A DNA stretch of 64,000 nucleotides from CAZNEZ01 sp964572475. Its GTDB lineage: Bacteria > Bacillota > Clostridia > Lachnospirales > Lachnospiraceae. Position 1 is the stretch's first letter. Each line of letters starts with the position of its first letter. Location: assembly GCA_964572475.1 (NCBI GenBank), contig CAZNEZ010000006.1, forward strand, positions 8,637-72,636. Reading direction: 5' to 3'. Below are positions 7,973-16,391 of the stretch, piece after piece. The notes below the pieces were generated by a model. That model made no database searches, was not told the origin of the DNA, and saw only the letters and a list, made by a program, of their open reading frames with translations. Both the position numbers and the translations under genes were made by a program.

Positions 7973-9361
7973 TTGTTTGGAAAATATAGAATAATTAAGG
8001 TTATAGGAGAAGGAAGCAGTTGCACAGTCTATCTTGTTGAGTATATGATGTTAGGGGTTAAAAGGGCCATTAAGCAGGTAAAAAGGGGGCTCATTACAGA
8101 AGAGATTTTTTATCAGGAAGTCAATATTCTTAAGCGTCTTAAACATCAATTTATTCCAATATTATATGATATAGAAAAAGATGATGAATTCTATTATATA
8201 GTTGAGGAATATCTACCGGGCGAATCTCTTGCCCAATTATTATCACATCAAAAACAGATAAGCCAAGAGGAAATAGTAACAATAGCATTACAGTTATGCA
8301 ATATACTTGAGTATCTTTTGGAAGCCACAGAGATTCCGATTTTATACCTTGATATACAACCGAACAACATTATTTATAAAGATGGCAGCATTTATTTGAT
8401 TGATTTTGGATGTGCTAGTTTTGCAACCGATTTAGAAAACAAAAAGAATTATTATGGAACGGTTGGATTTGCGTCGCCAGAACAGTATGAAGGTTCAATT
8501 CTAAAGGAAAGTTCTGATATATATAGTCTTGGAGCACTTATGTACTATTTATGCGTAGGAAATAGAATTTTAAATATAAAAATTTTAGATTTTTCAGTAC
8601 TTACGCATATAAGTGATTCATTTAAAAGAGTTATATGTCAATGTATGAATTATCATATACATGAACGATATGAAACTATCTCAGAAGTTAAAGAACAGCT
8701 TATGCTGATTCAAAAAAATGAATTATCTTACATAACAGATAATGAATCTCAAAAGATATTGATTATAGGCACTAAAACCAGAGTTGGTACAACTCATTTC
8801 GCAATAGCACTTACATCATACTTGTCAAAAACAGGCGTAAATGCTGTTTATATCGAAAAAAATAATAGTGGACATGTAATGAATATGGTTAGCAAACTTA
8901 ATATGAATAGAAGAAGAGAAGGCTTTTATTATTTTAAGGATTGCAATATGGTACCATTATATAACGATACCATAGCTATAGATATGTATGGATATACACA
9001 AGTAATTGATGGAGGGGTATATAATTCCTCTATAAATGTGGATAATTGCAAAATATTTATAGTATCTGGTGCAAAACAATGGGAAGAGGATGGGTTAGAA
9101 GTGATACTACAGGATGTGAGTATCCGGTCAAATGCTCAGGTTATATATAATATGGCTGATGAAAAACTAGTAAGAACAGAGAATGCAAGACATAAGGTGA
9201 ACGGGATAAGAATGCCATATTGTTTTGATCCTTTTGAGGAGGATTACATTTTGAATAAGTTTTTCAATAATCTATTTGACAAAGAAATAAGGGGAAATCG
9301 GGTTGGCATTAAGAAGAAAATCAGACAGAAACTCAAAGGGAAAATTAAAAGAAATTCGTAA
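7973..9361 (+). CDS. Ser/Thr protein kinase fused to a degenerate MinD/ParA-like domain
   Basis: Residues 1-255 form a Hanks-type kinase: glycine loop GEGSSCTV, Lys34 in AIKQVK, catalytic loop LYLDIQPNN with Asp127, DFG at 144 and FASPEQYEG in place of APE. The HRD His/Arg are replaced (YLD), but the Asp is kept. From residue about 262 a second domain begins with ILIIGTKTRVGTTHFAIAL. This resembles the deviant Walker A of MinD/ParA/CpaE proteins (GGVGKTT) but without the Lys pair, so ATP binding there is doubtful. No membrane segment or PASTA domain is seen. Only TTG at 7973 is a usual start in frame, yet the strong AAAGGAGG site is at 7936-7943, which suggests a start nearer 7949 (see findings). 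It overlaps the next gene by 59 bp. Confidence 0.8.
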   Translation: MFGKYRIIKVIGEGSSCTVYLVEYMMLGVKRAIKQVKRGLITEEIFYQEVNILKRLKHQFIPILYDIEKDDEFYYIVEEYLPGESLAQLLSHQKQISQEEIVTIALQLCNILEYLLEATEIPILYLDIQPNNIIYKDGSIYLIDFGCASFATDLENKKNYYGTVGFASPEQYEGSILKESSDIYSLGALMYYLCVGNRILNIKILDFSVLTHISDSFKRVICQCMNYHIHERYETISEVKEQLMLIQKNELSYITDNESQKILIIGTKTRVGTTHFAIALTSYLSKTGVNAVYIEKNNSGHVMNMVSKLNMNRRREGFYYFKDCNMVPLYNDTIAIDMYGYTQVIDGGVYNSSINVDNCKIFIVSGAKQWEEDGLEVILQDVSIRSNAQVIYNMADEKLVRTENARHKVNGIRMPYCFDPFEEDYILNKFFNNLFDKEIRGNRVGIKKKIRQKLKGKIKRNS

Positions 9362-9959
9362 GAGAAGTTCAAAGGGTATACCCTTGGGAGAAAATGCTAC
9401 AGGAATAATAGTAGTAGGAGAATGTGCGCAGACGGAAGATAGTAAAATGGTTTCCGTTTTACTTGCTAATTATTATGCAGGTTTTGTAAAAAAGAAAACA
9501 GCATATATTTCCCTTGCAAGTGTTAATGATTACATTTGCATAAGAGACTATTATAGGTGCAATGAAACAAAAGGTGGTTTTGTGCTATATGATGTAATGT
9601 ATAGTAATGGAACAGGAAAATCAGACATTGCAGACCTGGTTAGTAAGGGATATGACATTATAATAATTAATGTGGGAAACAAATTTTTAAAATATCAAGA
9701 TGAGATAAAAAGGTGCAGTTACAGAATTGTGTGTGGAAGAATTAACCCATTTGACAATAATTCTTTGTGCGAATTTATCAAAAGCCATACGGACGAAAAA
9801 TGGACATATCTAGTTGAATGCTGGGAATCCTCAAGTATTAGGGCTTTTGAAAGGGAGTATGCGCTTACAATACATAATTTTGAATATAATATTAATCCAT
9901 TTAGTATTAAAGCTGACACCATAAATTTTATTGAGGATATTATGTGTTGCGTTGATTAA
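9303..9959 (+). CDS. Degenerate ParA/CpaE-like partner of the kinase
   Basis: I do not recognise a named family. The protein (218 residues) has a very basic first 27 residues and then GIIVVGECAQTEDSKMVSVLLANYYAG. This has the beta-loop-helix layout of the P-loop domain at the end of the preceding kinase, again without a Walker lysine. Later strands (DIIIINVGN, YRIVCGRINPF) also fit a Rossmann-type P-loop fold. The TTG start at 9303 is supported by AAGGGG eight bases upstream and gives a 59-bp overlap with the kinase gene, so translational coupling is likely. A scaffold or regulatory role beside the kinase is inference. Confidence 0.6.
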   Translation: MALRRKSDRNSKGKLKEIRKRSSKGIPLGENATGIIVVGECAQTEDSKMVSVLLANYYAGFVKKKTAYISLASVNDYICIRDYYRCNETKGGFVLYDVMYSNGTGKSDIADLVSKGYDIIIINVGNKFLKYQDEIKRCSYRIVCGRINPFDNNSLCEFIKSHTDEKWTYLVECWESSSIRAFEREYALTIHNFEYNINPFSIKADTINFIEDIMCCVD

Positions 9960-9975
9960 CGTAGAGGGAGTGTAA

Positions 9976-10578
9976 ATGATAAGGAGAAAACATAAGAAAA
10001 TAATTTTGATAGTAAGTTTTTCTTGTACAATTATTGTTATTGGCATAATACTGTGTTACCTTACATGGTCAAAAAAAGATGAATTACCAGAATCTAAGTT
10101 AAATAGTAATATAGAGATTGAATTACCGAGTGCAGAGGTTAAAGCTGATATCACGAATAATTCAGATAATATTCAAAGGTACGTTAGCTATAGTGAAATA
10201 AGTGGCATAGAATATCTAACAACAGACTCAATGTTTGATGTGCGTATATTATTTCCAAATGGAGAAGACTATATTGTACTTAAGGAAAAAGAGGCTTATG
10301 AACTTATAGAAGGCAGGATTAAGCTAAGAGTTTCTGAAGTAGAAATACAGAAGATGTCAAGTGCAATAACGGACCTAATAGTATATCAAGGTAGTAAGAT
10401 ATATTTGTCAGAATATACGGGAAGTATAGCTACATCAGAAGCAGATTATCCACCAAACTTTGATGTAATAAAGAGACTGGAATGGTCTCAAAATATATCA
10501 GACAGCCTAAAATTAGAAACGGATAGAAGCAGAAGGCAAGCACTAGAAGAAAATCTTACAGACTTTTTTGGACTATGA
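9976..10578 (+). CDS. Single-pass membrane protein of the kinase cassette, unknown function
   Basis: Not recognised. It has a short basic N-terminus (MIRRKHKK), one membrane segment (about residues 9-30), and a 170-residue extracytoplasmic part rich in Glu, Ser and Ile with no Cys after the membrane segment. It starts with ATG after AGAGGGAG, 16 bp behind the previous gene, so it belongs to the same transcript. The topology suggests a sensor or assembly protein partnered with the cytoplasmic kinase, but no motif supports a specific role. Confidence 0.6.
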   Translation: MIRRKHKKIILIVSFSCTIIVIGIILCYLTWSKKDELPESKLNSNIEIELPSAEVKADITNNSDNIQRYVSYSEISGIEYLTTDSMFDVRILFPNGEDYIVLKEKEAYELIEGRIKLRVSEVEIQKMSSAITDLIVYQGSKIYLSEYTGSIATSEADYPPNFDVIKRLEWSQNISDSLKLETDRSRRQALEENLTDFFGL

Positions 10579-10602
10579 ACAAAGAAACAAAAAGACAAAA
10601 TA

Positions 10603-10668
10603 ATCTGAGGTGTATAATAATATATCACGAACATGACCATACCCCATTGGCTGCTATACATCTCAGAT
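10603..10668 (+). other. Long stem-loop before the small 78-residue gene
   Basis: TCTGAGGTGTATA (10604-10616) pairs with TATACATCTCAGA (10655-10667) over 13 bp with a single G-T pair, plus one flanking A-T, around a 38-base loop. There is no T run, so it is not a simple terminator; it lies 20 bp before the next start codon. Confidence 0.5.
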
Positions 10669-10687
10669 ATTATGATTGGAGATAAAA

Positions 10688-10924
10688 ATGCTTACTAAAA
10701 ATGATAGAGAAGTATTAAAAAAGTACTTTGCGATAAGAAAAGAATTAAAAGAATATGAAAAAAATGGTATACCAATCACTTACAATGGAAAGCTAATGAG
10801 CGCAAACTGTGTTGCAAAAATATGTGCTTTTAGTTGTAATGGACTAAGTATGCATAATACTATTTACGAAAGTGATAATATTCATTTTCGAGAAATAGAA
10901 TACATGAATATAGGATATTGTTAG
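10688..10924 (+). CDS. Small protein of unknown function
   Basis: A 78-residue protein beginning MLTKNDREVLKKYFAIRKELKEYEKNGIPITYNGKL. The first 30 residues look helical and charged. Three Cys lie in the middle (NCVAKICAFSC) and one at the last position, but not in a standard metal-binding spacing. It is not recognised. The ATG at 10688 has GGAG six bases upstream, better than the TTG at 10676. It follows the kinase cassette by about 110 bp behind a long stem-loop, and may be a late member of that unit or independent. Confidence 0.6.
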   Translation: MLTKNDREVLKKYFAIRKELKEYEKNGIPITYNGKLMSANCVAKICAFSCNGLSMHNTIYESDNIHFREIEYMNIGYC

Positions 10925-11037
10925 TAAAATAGGGTAGTGGCTAATTATGATTCCCTCAAAGCCGGAATATAATAGATGGTAAGATATCAGCTGCTACAGG
11001 GAGGGCGGGAATATATTGAGTATTCTCAAGTAACTTC

Positions 11038-11066
11038 TTGTTTGATTCGGCATAATATGCTAAAAT
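11038..11066 (+). promoter_or_regulatory. Promoter of the GH18 lipoprotein gene
   Basis: TTGTTT (11038-11043), 17 bases, TAAAAT (11061-11066), about 50 bp before the GTG start. A small TTGAG/CTCAA hairpin lies just upstream (11016-11029). Confidence 0.45.
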
Positions 11067-11114
11067 AAGTGCATTAATTACAAAAAGAAATGCATTGGGT
11101 TAGGAGATTAAGAA

Positions 11115-12848
11115 GTGAAGAGAAAAAGGAAGACAGGATTATTGTTATTGTCATTATTTATAGCTGTTTCATTGGCTGGCTGCAGTATGGATGATTCTAA
11201 TAAGGACAAAGAAGACCTGAAAAGTTATTACTCTATTACACAGAACAATCAGTGTGCAATAGTTATGGGCAATACAATTACTGAAGAATTGGGAATAATA
11301 AAAGACAGTAAGGTATATTTACCAGTTGATGTGGTGAATGAATATCTGAATAAAAAGTTTTACTATGACAGCGTAGAAAATATAATGCTGTATACAAATT
11401 CTACACAGACAATGAAAGTAGTACCTGAGACAACGGTATTTACGCTTGGCGATAGCAGTACGGATGCTGGATATACAATATCGACAGTAGTAGAGGGCCA
11501 ATTATATATTAATATTGAATTTGTTCAGAAGTATACTAATATGGAATATAATCTGGTTACTAATCCTAACAGGGTTGTGATTACATACCAGTATAACATT
11601 CCATCCCAATATGCAGAATTAAGTAAAGATGCAGCAATACGAGTTAATAAAAGCAGATATGATAATATCCTGGAAGATGGAAGCCAAGGTCAAAAAGTCA
11701 TTGTAATAGGTGAGGATAATGGATGGCAAAAGGTTAGAACACAATCTGGATTAATAGGATATATTGAATCAGATTCGTTGGATGAAATCAAGACAGAGAC
11801 ATTGTCAAGAGAGTTTAAAGAAGAAGTCTATAAGAGTATTTCCAAGGATTACAAGATAGCACTTGCATGGCATCAGATGATATACGAAGGTGGTAATAGT
11901 TCATTTGAAGAGAAGACAGCTAATGCGAAGATTAATACGATATCTCCAACATGGTTTACTTTAGATGGAAATAATGGAGAAATCAAGTCTATTGCAGATG
12001 CTTCGTATGTTAAAAAAGCGCATAATAAAGGTTGGGAAGTATGGGCACTTATTGATGACTTTTCAAAGGATGAAGCAGGGAACCTTTATGTTTCTAGTGT
12101 ATTATCCTCAACAACCACAAGGCAAAAGTTAGTATCTAACATTATGTCTGAAATTTTAGATAATGATATTGATGGTATTAATATTGATTTTGAGAAGATT
12201 TCTAAGGCAAATGTCAAGAATTATCTTCAGTTTCTTAGAGAATTATCAGTTGAATGCAGAAAGAATGAGATAGTATTATCTGTAGATAATTATGTTCCGA
12301 CTGCGTCTAACTCATATTATGACAGGGAAGAACAAGGTCAAATTGCTGATTATGTAATAGTTATGGGATATGATGAACATTGGGCAGGATGCGGCTCGGC
12401 AGGTTCTAATGCTTCATTGCCATTTGTAACAAGTGGAGTAAAGGATACGGTTGCAGAGGTTGATTCTAAAAAGGTTATTAATGCCATGCCGTTTTATACA
12501 AGAGTGTGGATTGAGACACCAGAAGCTATGGCGGAAGAAGGCTCAACTATTATAGAGGATTCTGTATATGGCAATTATGCATTGAGTAGTAAAACCGTTG
12601 GAATGACAGCGGCATCTGAAATGCTTAGTAGTCACGGAGTAACACCGACATGGGATCAGAGCATAGGACAGTACTACGGACAGTATGAAAGTGAAGGAAA
12701 AACATATAGAGTATGGGTTGAAGACACGAAATCTATTGGAGAAAAGATGAAATTAGTATCAGAATATAACCTCGGTGGAATTGCAGCATGGAAGTTAGGA
12801 CTTCAAGATGATGCTGTATGGAATGTAATATCTGAAGGATTGAAATAA
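11115..12848 (+). CDS. Lipoprotein with copper-amine-oxidase-like, SH3 and GH18 domains
   Basis: Secreted, lipid-anchored glycoside hydrolase probably acting on peptidoglycan, like the YaaH/SleL spore-cortex enzymes. A signal peptide ends in the lipobox LAGC. A copper-amine-oxidase-N-like domain follows (about residues 55-155, with IKDSKVYLPVDVV). Next comes a bacterial SH3 domain (about 175-225, GQKVIVIGEDNGWQKVR...GYIESDSL) and a GH18 barrel. The GH18 motif is intact: DGINIDFEK near residues 350-358 keeps the catalytic Glu. The start is GTG with TAGGAG upstream. It precedes a CwlD-type amidase, another cell-wall enzyme. Confidence 0.85.
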   Translation: MKRKRKTGLLLLSLFIAVSLAGCSMDDSNKDKEDLKSYYSITQNNQCAIVMGNTITEELGIIKDSKVYLPVDVVNEYLNKKFYYDSVENIMLYTNSTQTMKVVPETTVFTLGDSSTDAGYTISTVVEGQLYINIEFVQKYTNMEYNLVTNPNRVVITYQYNIPSQYAELSKDAAIRVNKSRYDNILEDGSQGQKVIVIGEDNGWQKVRTQSGLIGYIESDSLDEIKTETLSREFKEEVYKSISKDYKIALAWHQMIYEGGNSSFEEKTANAKINTISPTWFTLDGNNGEIKSIADASYVKKAHNKGWEVWALIDDFSKDEAGNLYVSSVLSSTTTRQKLVSNIMSEILDNDIDGINIDFEKISKANVKNYLQFLRELSVECRKNEIVLSVDNYVPTASNSYYDREEQGQIADYVIVMGYDEHWAGCGSAGSNASLPFVTSGVKDTVAEVDSKKVINAMPFYTRVWIETPEAMAEEGSTIIEDSVYGNYALSSKTVGMTAASEMLSSHGVTPTWDQSIGQYYGQYESEGKTYRVWVEDTKSIGEKMKLVSEYNLGGIAAWKLGLQDDAVWNVISEGLK

Positions 12849-12850
12849 AA

Positions 12851-12890
12851 ATAAGCGTCATGGCATGAATAAGATTGTCGTGGCGCTTAT
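12851..12890 (+). terminator. Hairpin after the GH18 gene
   Basis: ATAAGCGTCATG pairs with CGTGGCGCTTAT (two G-T pairs) across a 16-base loop. The following bases are only AT-rich; on the opposite strand a T run follows, so it is a stronger terminator in reverse. Confidence 0.6.
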
Positions 12891-12971
12891 ATGTATATTG
12901 AAAGAATTGTAGTACATAATCCGATTTGTTTGGCATAATATATAATGAATATCTCTATATAAAGGTGCACA

Positions 12972-13697
12972 ATGATTAAAAATAAAATAGGAGAGATTAT
13001 TAAGTTTACTACAGGAAGTAAAAGAAGAATTCTAGAGTTTGTAATGGGGATTTTGATGTTATCAGTGATATATGCATGTGCAATGCAGGCTAAAGATATT
13101 GCTACTATGAATGAGGAAAAAATACCCAAGATAGTGGTTATAGATGCTGGTCATGGTGGGAATGATCCTGGTAAAGTTGGGATTAATGGTGCATTGGAAA
13201 AAGACATAAATCTTCAAATATCATTAAAAGTAAAAGATATACTGGAAAAACAAGATATTAGTGTTGTACTGACAAGGGAAGGCGATGAAGGGTTATATGA
13301 TGAAAGTGATTCTAACAAAAAAATAGCAGATATGGTTAAAAGATGTGATATTATAAATGGATCAGGAGCAGTAATAGCAGTTAGTATACATCAAAATAGT
13401 TATCATTCTGAAGGGGTTTCAGGTGCACAGGTATTTTATCATTCAAGTTCAACGGAGGCAAAAAAACTGGCAGAAGGTATTCAATTAAGCCTAAAGGATA
13501 ATGTTGATGAAGGAAATCAAAGACTGGCAAAAAGTAATAGTAGCTATTATTTATTAATTCATTCACAATGTCCTATGGTTATTGTAGAATGCGGGTTTTT
13601 ATCGAATTCTTCAGAGGCAGATATGCTGACTACAGATGAATATCAGAATAAATTAGCTTACGCCATCAGTATGGGAATCATTTCATATGTAAATTAA
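12972..13697 (+). CDS. N-acetylmuramoyl-L-alanine amidase, CwlD type
   Basis: Zinc amidase that cleaves the lactyl-peptide bond of peptidoglycan. One N-terminal membrane segment (about residues 20-38) is followed by an Amidase_3 domain. All expected zinc and catalytic residues are present: His in DAGHGG (residues 58-63), Glu76, His140 in SIHQN and the late Glu206 in VECGF. The 241-residue length and single membrane segment fit CwlD, which in sporeformers makes muramic-delta-lactam; whether this organism sporulates is not shown here. ATG at 12972 follows AAAGGTG. Confidence 0.88.
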   Translation: MIKNKIGEIIKFTTGSKRRILEFVMGILMLSVIYACAMQAKDIATMNEEKIPKIVVIDAGHGGNDPGKVGINGALEKDINLQISLKVKDILEKQDISVVLTREGDEGLYDESDSNKKIADMVKRCDIINGSGAVIAVSIHQNSYHSEGVSGAQVFYHSSSTEAKKLAEGIQLSLKDNVDEGNQRLAKSNSSYYLLIHSQCPMVIVECGFLSNSSEADMLTTDEYQNKLAYAISMGIISYVN

Positions 13698-13699
13698 TG

Positions 13700-13728
13700 T
13701 TTATATATACATAGTATTGTGGTATAAT
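13700..13728 (+). promoter_or_regulatory. Promoter upstream of the Sua5-ATP synthase region
   Basis: TTTATA (13700-13705), 17 bases, TATAAT (13723-13728), 23 bp before the start at 13751. It could drive the long run of + strand genes ending with the ATP synthase. Confidence 0.55.
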
Positions 13729-13750
13729 TATAGCTAATAAACTAAAAAAG

Positions 13751-14818
13751 ATGGTGTTAAAAGTGAAGACTATTATTAGTAAAATAAATCCAGAAAACAT
13801 GGATATGGAACAGATGAAAAAAGCAGGTGAAATTATTAGGCAAGGCGGACTGGTTGGGTTTCCAACAGAGACTGTATATGGTCTTGGAGCTGATGGCCTT
13901 AATGATGAAGCAGCGGCTAAGATATATGCCGCAAAAGGAAGACCATCAGACAATCCTCTAATTATCCATATAGCAGACAGAGATATGCTTAATGATCTGG
14001 TTGAAGGGGTTTCTGAAAAAGCAGAAATTCTCATGAAGACATTTTGGCCTGGACCTATGACTTTGATTTTTGATAAAAGTAAAAAAGTTCCATATGGAAC
14101 GACCGGTGGACTTGATACAGTTGCAATACGAATGCCTGTTCATCCAATTGCTCTTGAACTTATAAGACAGTCAGGAGTTGGAATTGCAGCTCCAAGTGCT
14201 AATATTTCAGGTAGACCAAGTCCTACAGAGGCACAGCACGTTATAGATGATATGGATGGTAAAATAGAGATGATTATTGATGGAGGTAGTGTTTCAATAG
14301 GAGTCGAGTCAACGATTATTGATACTACCTGTGAACCTCCGATGATATTAAGACCTGGCTATATAACGAGAGAGATGTTAGAGGAGGTTATTGGAGAAAT
14401 AGAAGTTGACAAAGCGACAGTTGAGCCTCTTAGCGAATCTGTCAGGCCAAAGGCACCAGGTATGAAATATAGGCACTATGCTCCTAAGGCAGATCTTACA
14501 ATGTATGAAGGCAAGACAGAATTAGTTGTTAAAATGATTAACAGCCATATTATGAAGAGCCTTTCAGAAGGTAAAAAAGTTGGAGTTATCGCAACAGAGG
14601 AAACCAAAACGAGATATATAGGTGGTGAAGTTTTATCAATTGGCAGCAGAGATGATGAAGAAAGTATTGCACGACATTTATATCATGTGTTAAGAGAATT
14701 TGATGACTTGAAAGTTGATGTAATATATAGTGAAGCATTTAACAGGCATGACCTTGGACAGGCAATAATGAATCGTCTTGTTAAGGCAGCAGGATACAAA
14801 ATAGTAAAATGTAATTAA
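13751..14818 (+). CDS. L-threonylcarbamoyladenylate synthase (Sua5/TsaC family)
   Basis: Makes threonylcarbamoyl-AMP from Thr, bicarbonate and ATP for the t6A37 modification of ANN-decoding tRNAs. The YrdC domain (about residues 20-215) has GLVGFPTETVYGLGADG, KGRPSDNPLI and IAAPSANISGRPSPT. The C-terminal Sua5 domain begins after RPKAPGMKYRHYAPKA. The length (355 residues) fits the two-domain Sua5 type. The exact start is uncertain: ATG at 13751 lacks a clear ribosome site, and GTG codons at 13754 and 13763 are in frame. In B. subtilis the orthologue ywlC also lies upstream of ywlE, ywlF and the atp operon. Confidence 0.92.
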   Translation: MVLKVKTIISKINPENMDMEQMKKAGEIIRQGGLVGFPTETVYGLGADGLNDEAAAKIYAAKGRPSDNPLIIHIADRDMLNDLVEGVSEKAEILMKTFWPGPMTLIFDKSKKVPYGTTGGLDTVAIRMPVHPIALELIRQSGVGIAAPSANISGRPSPTEAQHVIDDMDGKIEMIIDGGSVSIGVESTIIDTTCEPPMILRPGYITREMLEEVIGEIEVDKATVEPLSESVRPKAPGMKYRHYAPKADLTMYEGKTELVVKMINSHIMKSLSEGKKVGVIATEETKTRYIGGEVLSIGSRDDEESIARHLYHVLREFDDLKVDVIYSEAFNRHDLGQAIMNRLVKAAGYKIVKCN

Positions 14819-14866
14819 GCTAATGATTATAATGTTGCCGTAGTTAATACGGAGAATGGAGTTTTT

Positions 14867-15310
14867 ATGCTAAAGTTCGAGAAAGTAATATTTGTCAGCT
14901 TGAGTGACACGTGCAGAGGACCATTGGCAGCAACTATCATGAAAAGCTTGATAGATGGAAGCGTTACGATTGATTCAAAAGGAATTGTGGTTCTGTTTCC
15001 TGAACCAGTTAATCCCAAAGCAGTAGCAATAGCAAGAAGTAAAGGACTATATCTTGATGATCATACAGCAGAGGCATTAGTAGAAGAAGATTTTGATGAT
15101 CATACATTGGTGTTGGTGATGGCTGAACAGCAGAAGAAAAAGATATATGATGATTTTGCTACTGCTGTAAATGTATATACAATCAGAGAATTTGTAGGTG
15201 AAGCTGGTGATGTTGAGGCTCCTTATGGCAAAGAATTACCAGACTATGGAGTTGTATGTGAAGAACTAGAGAGATTGGTTGAAAAAGTCAGAGATAAGAT
15301 AAATAATTGA
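14867..15310 (+). CDS. Low-molecular-weight phosphatase homologue lacking catalytic Cys and Asp
   Basis: A 147-residue protein of the LMW protein-tyrosine/arginine phosphatase family, in the position of B. subtilis ywlE between Sua5 and rpiB. The active-site loop, normally VCxGNxCRSP, reads VSLSDTCRGP here: the nucleophile Cys is Ser11, while Cys16 and Arg17 remain. The general-acid loop, normally DPY or DPF, reads DVEAPYG with Ala118 at the Asp position. Both catalytic residues are therefore missing although the fold appears complete. A binding or regulatory pseudo-phosphatase is the likely reading. The ATG at 14867 has GGAG upstream. Confidence 0.8.
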   Translation: MLKFEKVIFVSLSDTCRGPLAATIMKSLIDGSVTIDSKGIVVLFPEPVNPKAVAIARSKGLYLDDHTAEALVEEDFDDHTLVLVMAEQQKKKIYDDFATAVNVYTIREFVGEAGDVEAPYGKELPDYGVVCEELERLVEKVRDKINN

Positions 15311-15437
15311 TATATTGTGATAAAATGTTATATGTGATAGGTATATTATATGTATAATAAAAGTACTACAAGAATAATCATATGGTAAGATATACCATAG
15401 AGATTAGACATAAATTACATTTCAAGGAGGCAACATT

Positions 15438-15866
15438 ATGATAGCATTAGGGAGCGATCAGGGTGGATACGAATTAAAACAGGTTATAATAGGTTATTTG
15501 GAAAAAAAAGGATTAGAATTTAAGGATTATGGCAGCTATAATGAGGATTCTGTAGATTATCCAATATATGCGAAAAAAGTTGCGCATGCCGTGGCTGATG
15601 GTGAATGTGAAAAAGGAATTCTTATATGTGGAACAGGTATAGGAATATCAATTACAGCTAATAAGATAAAAGGAATCAGGGCCGCTAACTGTACAGATGA
15701 ATTTATGGCAGAAGCTACAAGATTACACAATGATGCTAATATTCTTGCACTTGGTGGAAGAGTAGTAGGAGATGGTCTTGCACTTAAGATTGTTGATACA
15801 TTTTTGAATACAGAGTTCTCCAATGAAGAAAGACATATTAGGAGAATAAATGCAATAGAAGATTAG
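15438..15866 (+). CDS. rpiB: Ribose 5-phosphate isomerase B
   Basis: Interconverts ribose 5-phosphate and ribulose 5-phosphate. It shows the LacAB/RpiB pattern: MIALGSDQGGYELK at the N-terminus, GILICGTGIGISITANK around the catalytic Cys, and NDANILALGGRVVG. The length (142 residues) is normal. A strong AAGGAGG precedes the ATG. It corresponds to ywlF in the B. subtilis ywl-atp region and links to the transaldolase and transketolase genes near 41-43 kb by pathway. Confidence 0.95.
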   Translation: MIALGSDQGGYELKQVIIGYLEKKGLEFKDYGSYNEDSVDYPIYAKKVAHAVADGECEKGILICGTGIGISITANKIKGIRAANCTDEFMAEATRLHNDANILALGGRVVGDGLALKIVDTFLNTEFSNEERHIRRINAIED

Positions 15867-15880
15867 GAGACATAAGAATT

Positions 15881-16366
15881 ATGACGACTAAAAGAAAAGA
15901 TTACATTTCATGGGATGAATATTTTATGGGAGTTGCAACACTTGCCTCTATGAGATCAAAAGATCCTAATACTCAGGTGGGCGCATGCATTGTAAGTCAG
16001 GACAATAAGATATTATCAATGGGTTATAATGGATTTCCCAATGGCTGTTCGGATGACGAATTTCCGTGGGCAAGAGAAGGAGAACCATTAGAGAACAAGT
16101 ACTTTTATTCAACACATAGTGAATTGAATGCTATTCTCAATTATAGAGGTGGAAGTCTCGAAGGTTCTAAGATTTATGTTACTCTGTTTCCATGTAATGA
16201 GTGTGCGAAAGCAATAATTCAATCAGGAATTAAGAAAATAGTGTATAACTGTGACAAATATGGTGAATCTGATATGGTGAGGGCTTCTAAGAAGATGTTA
16301 GAGTCGGCTGGAGTAGAATACGCTAAGTATTTACCTACCAATCGGGAAATAAAGATTAATTTATAA
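15881..16366 (+). CDS. dCMP deaminase / ComE-type cytidylate deaminase
   Basis: Zinc deaminase predicted to convert dCMP to dUMP for dTMP synthesis. Zinc-binding motifs are HSELNA (usually HAE) and PCNEC, with GYNGFPNGCSDDEFPW, typical of dCMP deaminases. The length is 161 residues. It follows rpiB by 14 bp and precedes the ATP synthase genes by 25 bp, so it is in the same transcription unit. Confidence 0.9.
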   Translation: MTTKRKDYISWDEYFMGVATLASMRSKDPNTQVGACIVSQDNKILSMGYNGFPNGCSDDEFPWAREGEPLENKYFYSTHSELNAILNYRGGSLEGSKIYVTLFPCNECAKAIIQSGIKKIVYNCDKYGESDMVRASKKMLESAGVEYAKYLPTNREIKINL

Positions 16367-16391
16367 AATATTTACTAGAAAAAGGAGCAGA

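Noticed and set aside
10925..11114. Riboswitch before the GH18 gene
   Set aside because: There are CCCTC/GAGGG and TTCCC/GGGAA pairing options, but no known riboswitch core could be matched, and a promoter lies downstream of them.
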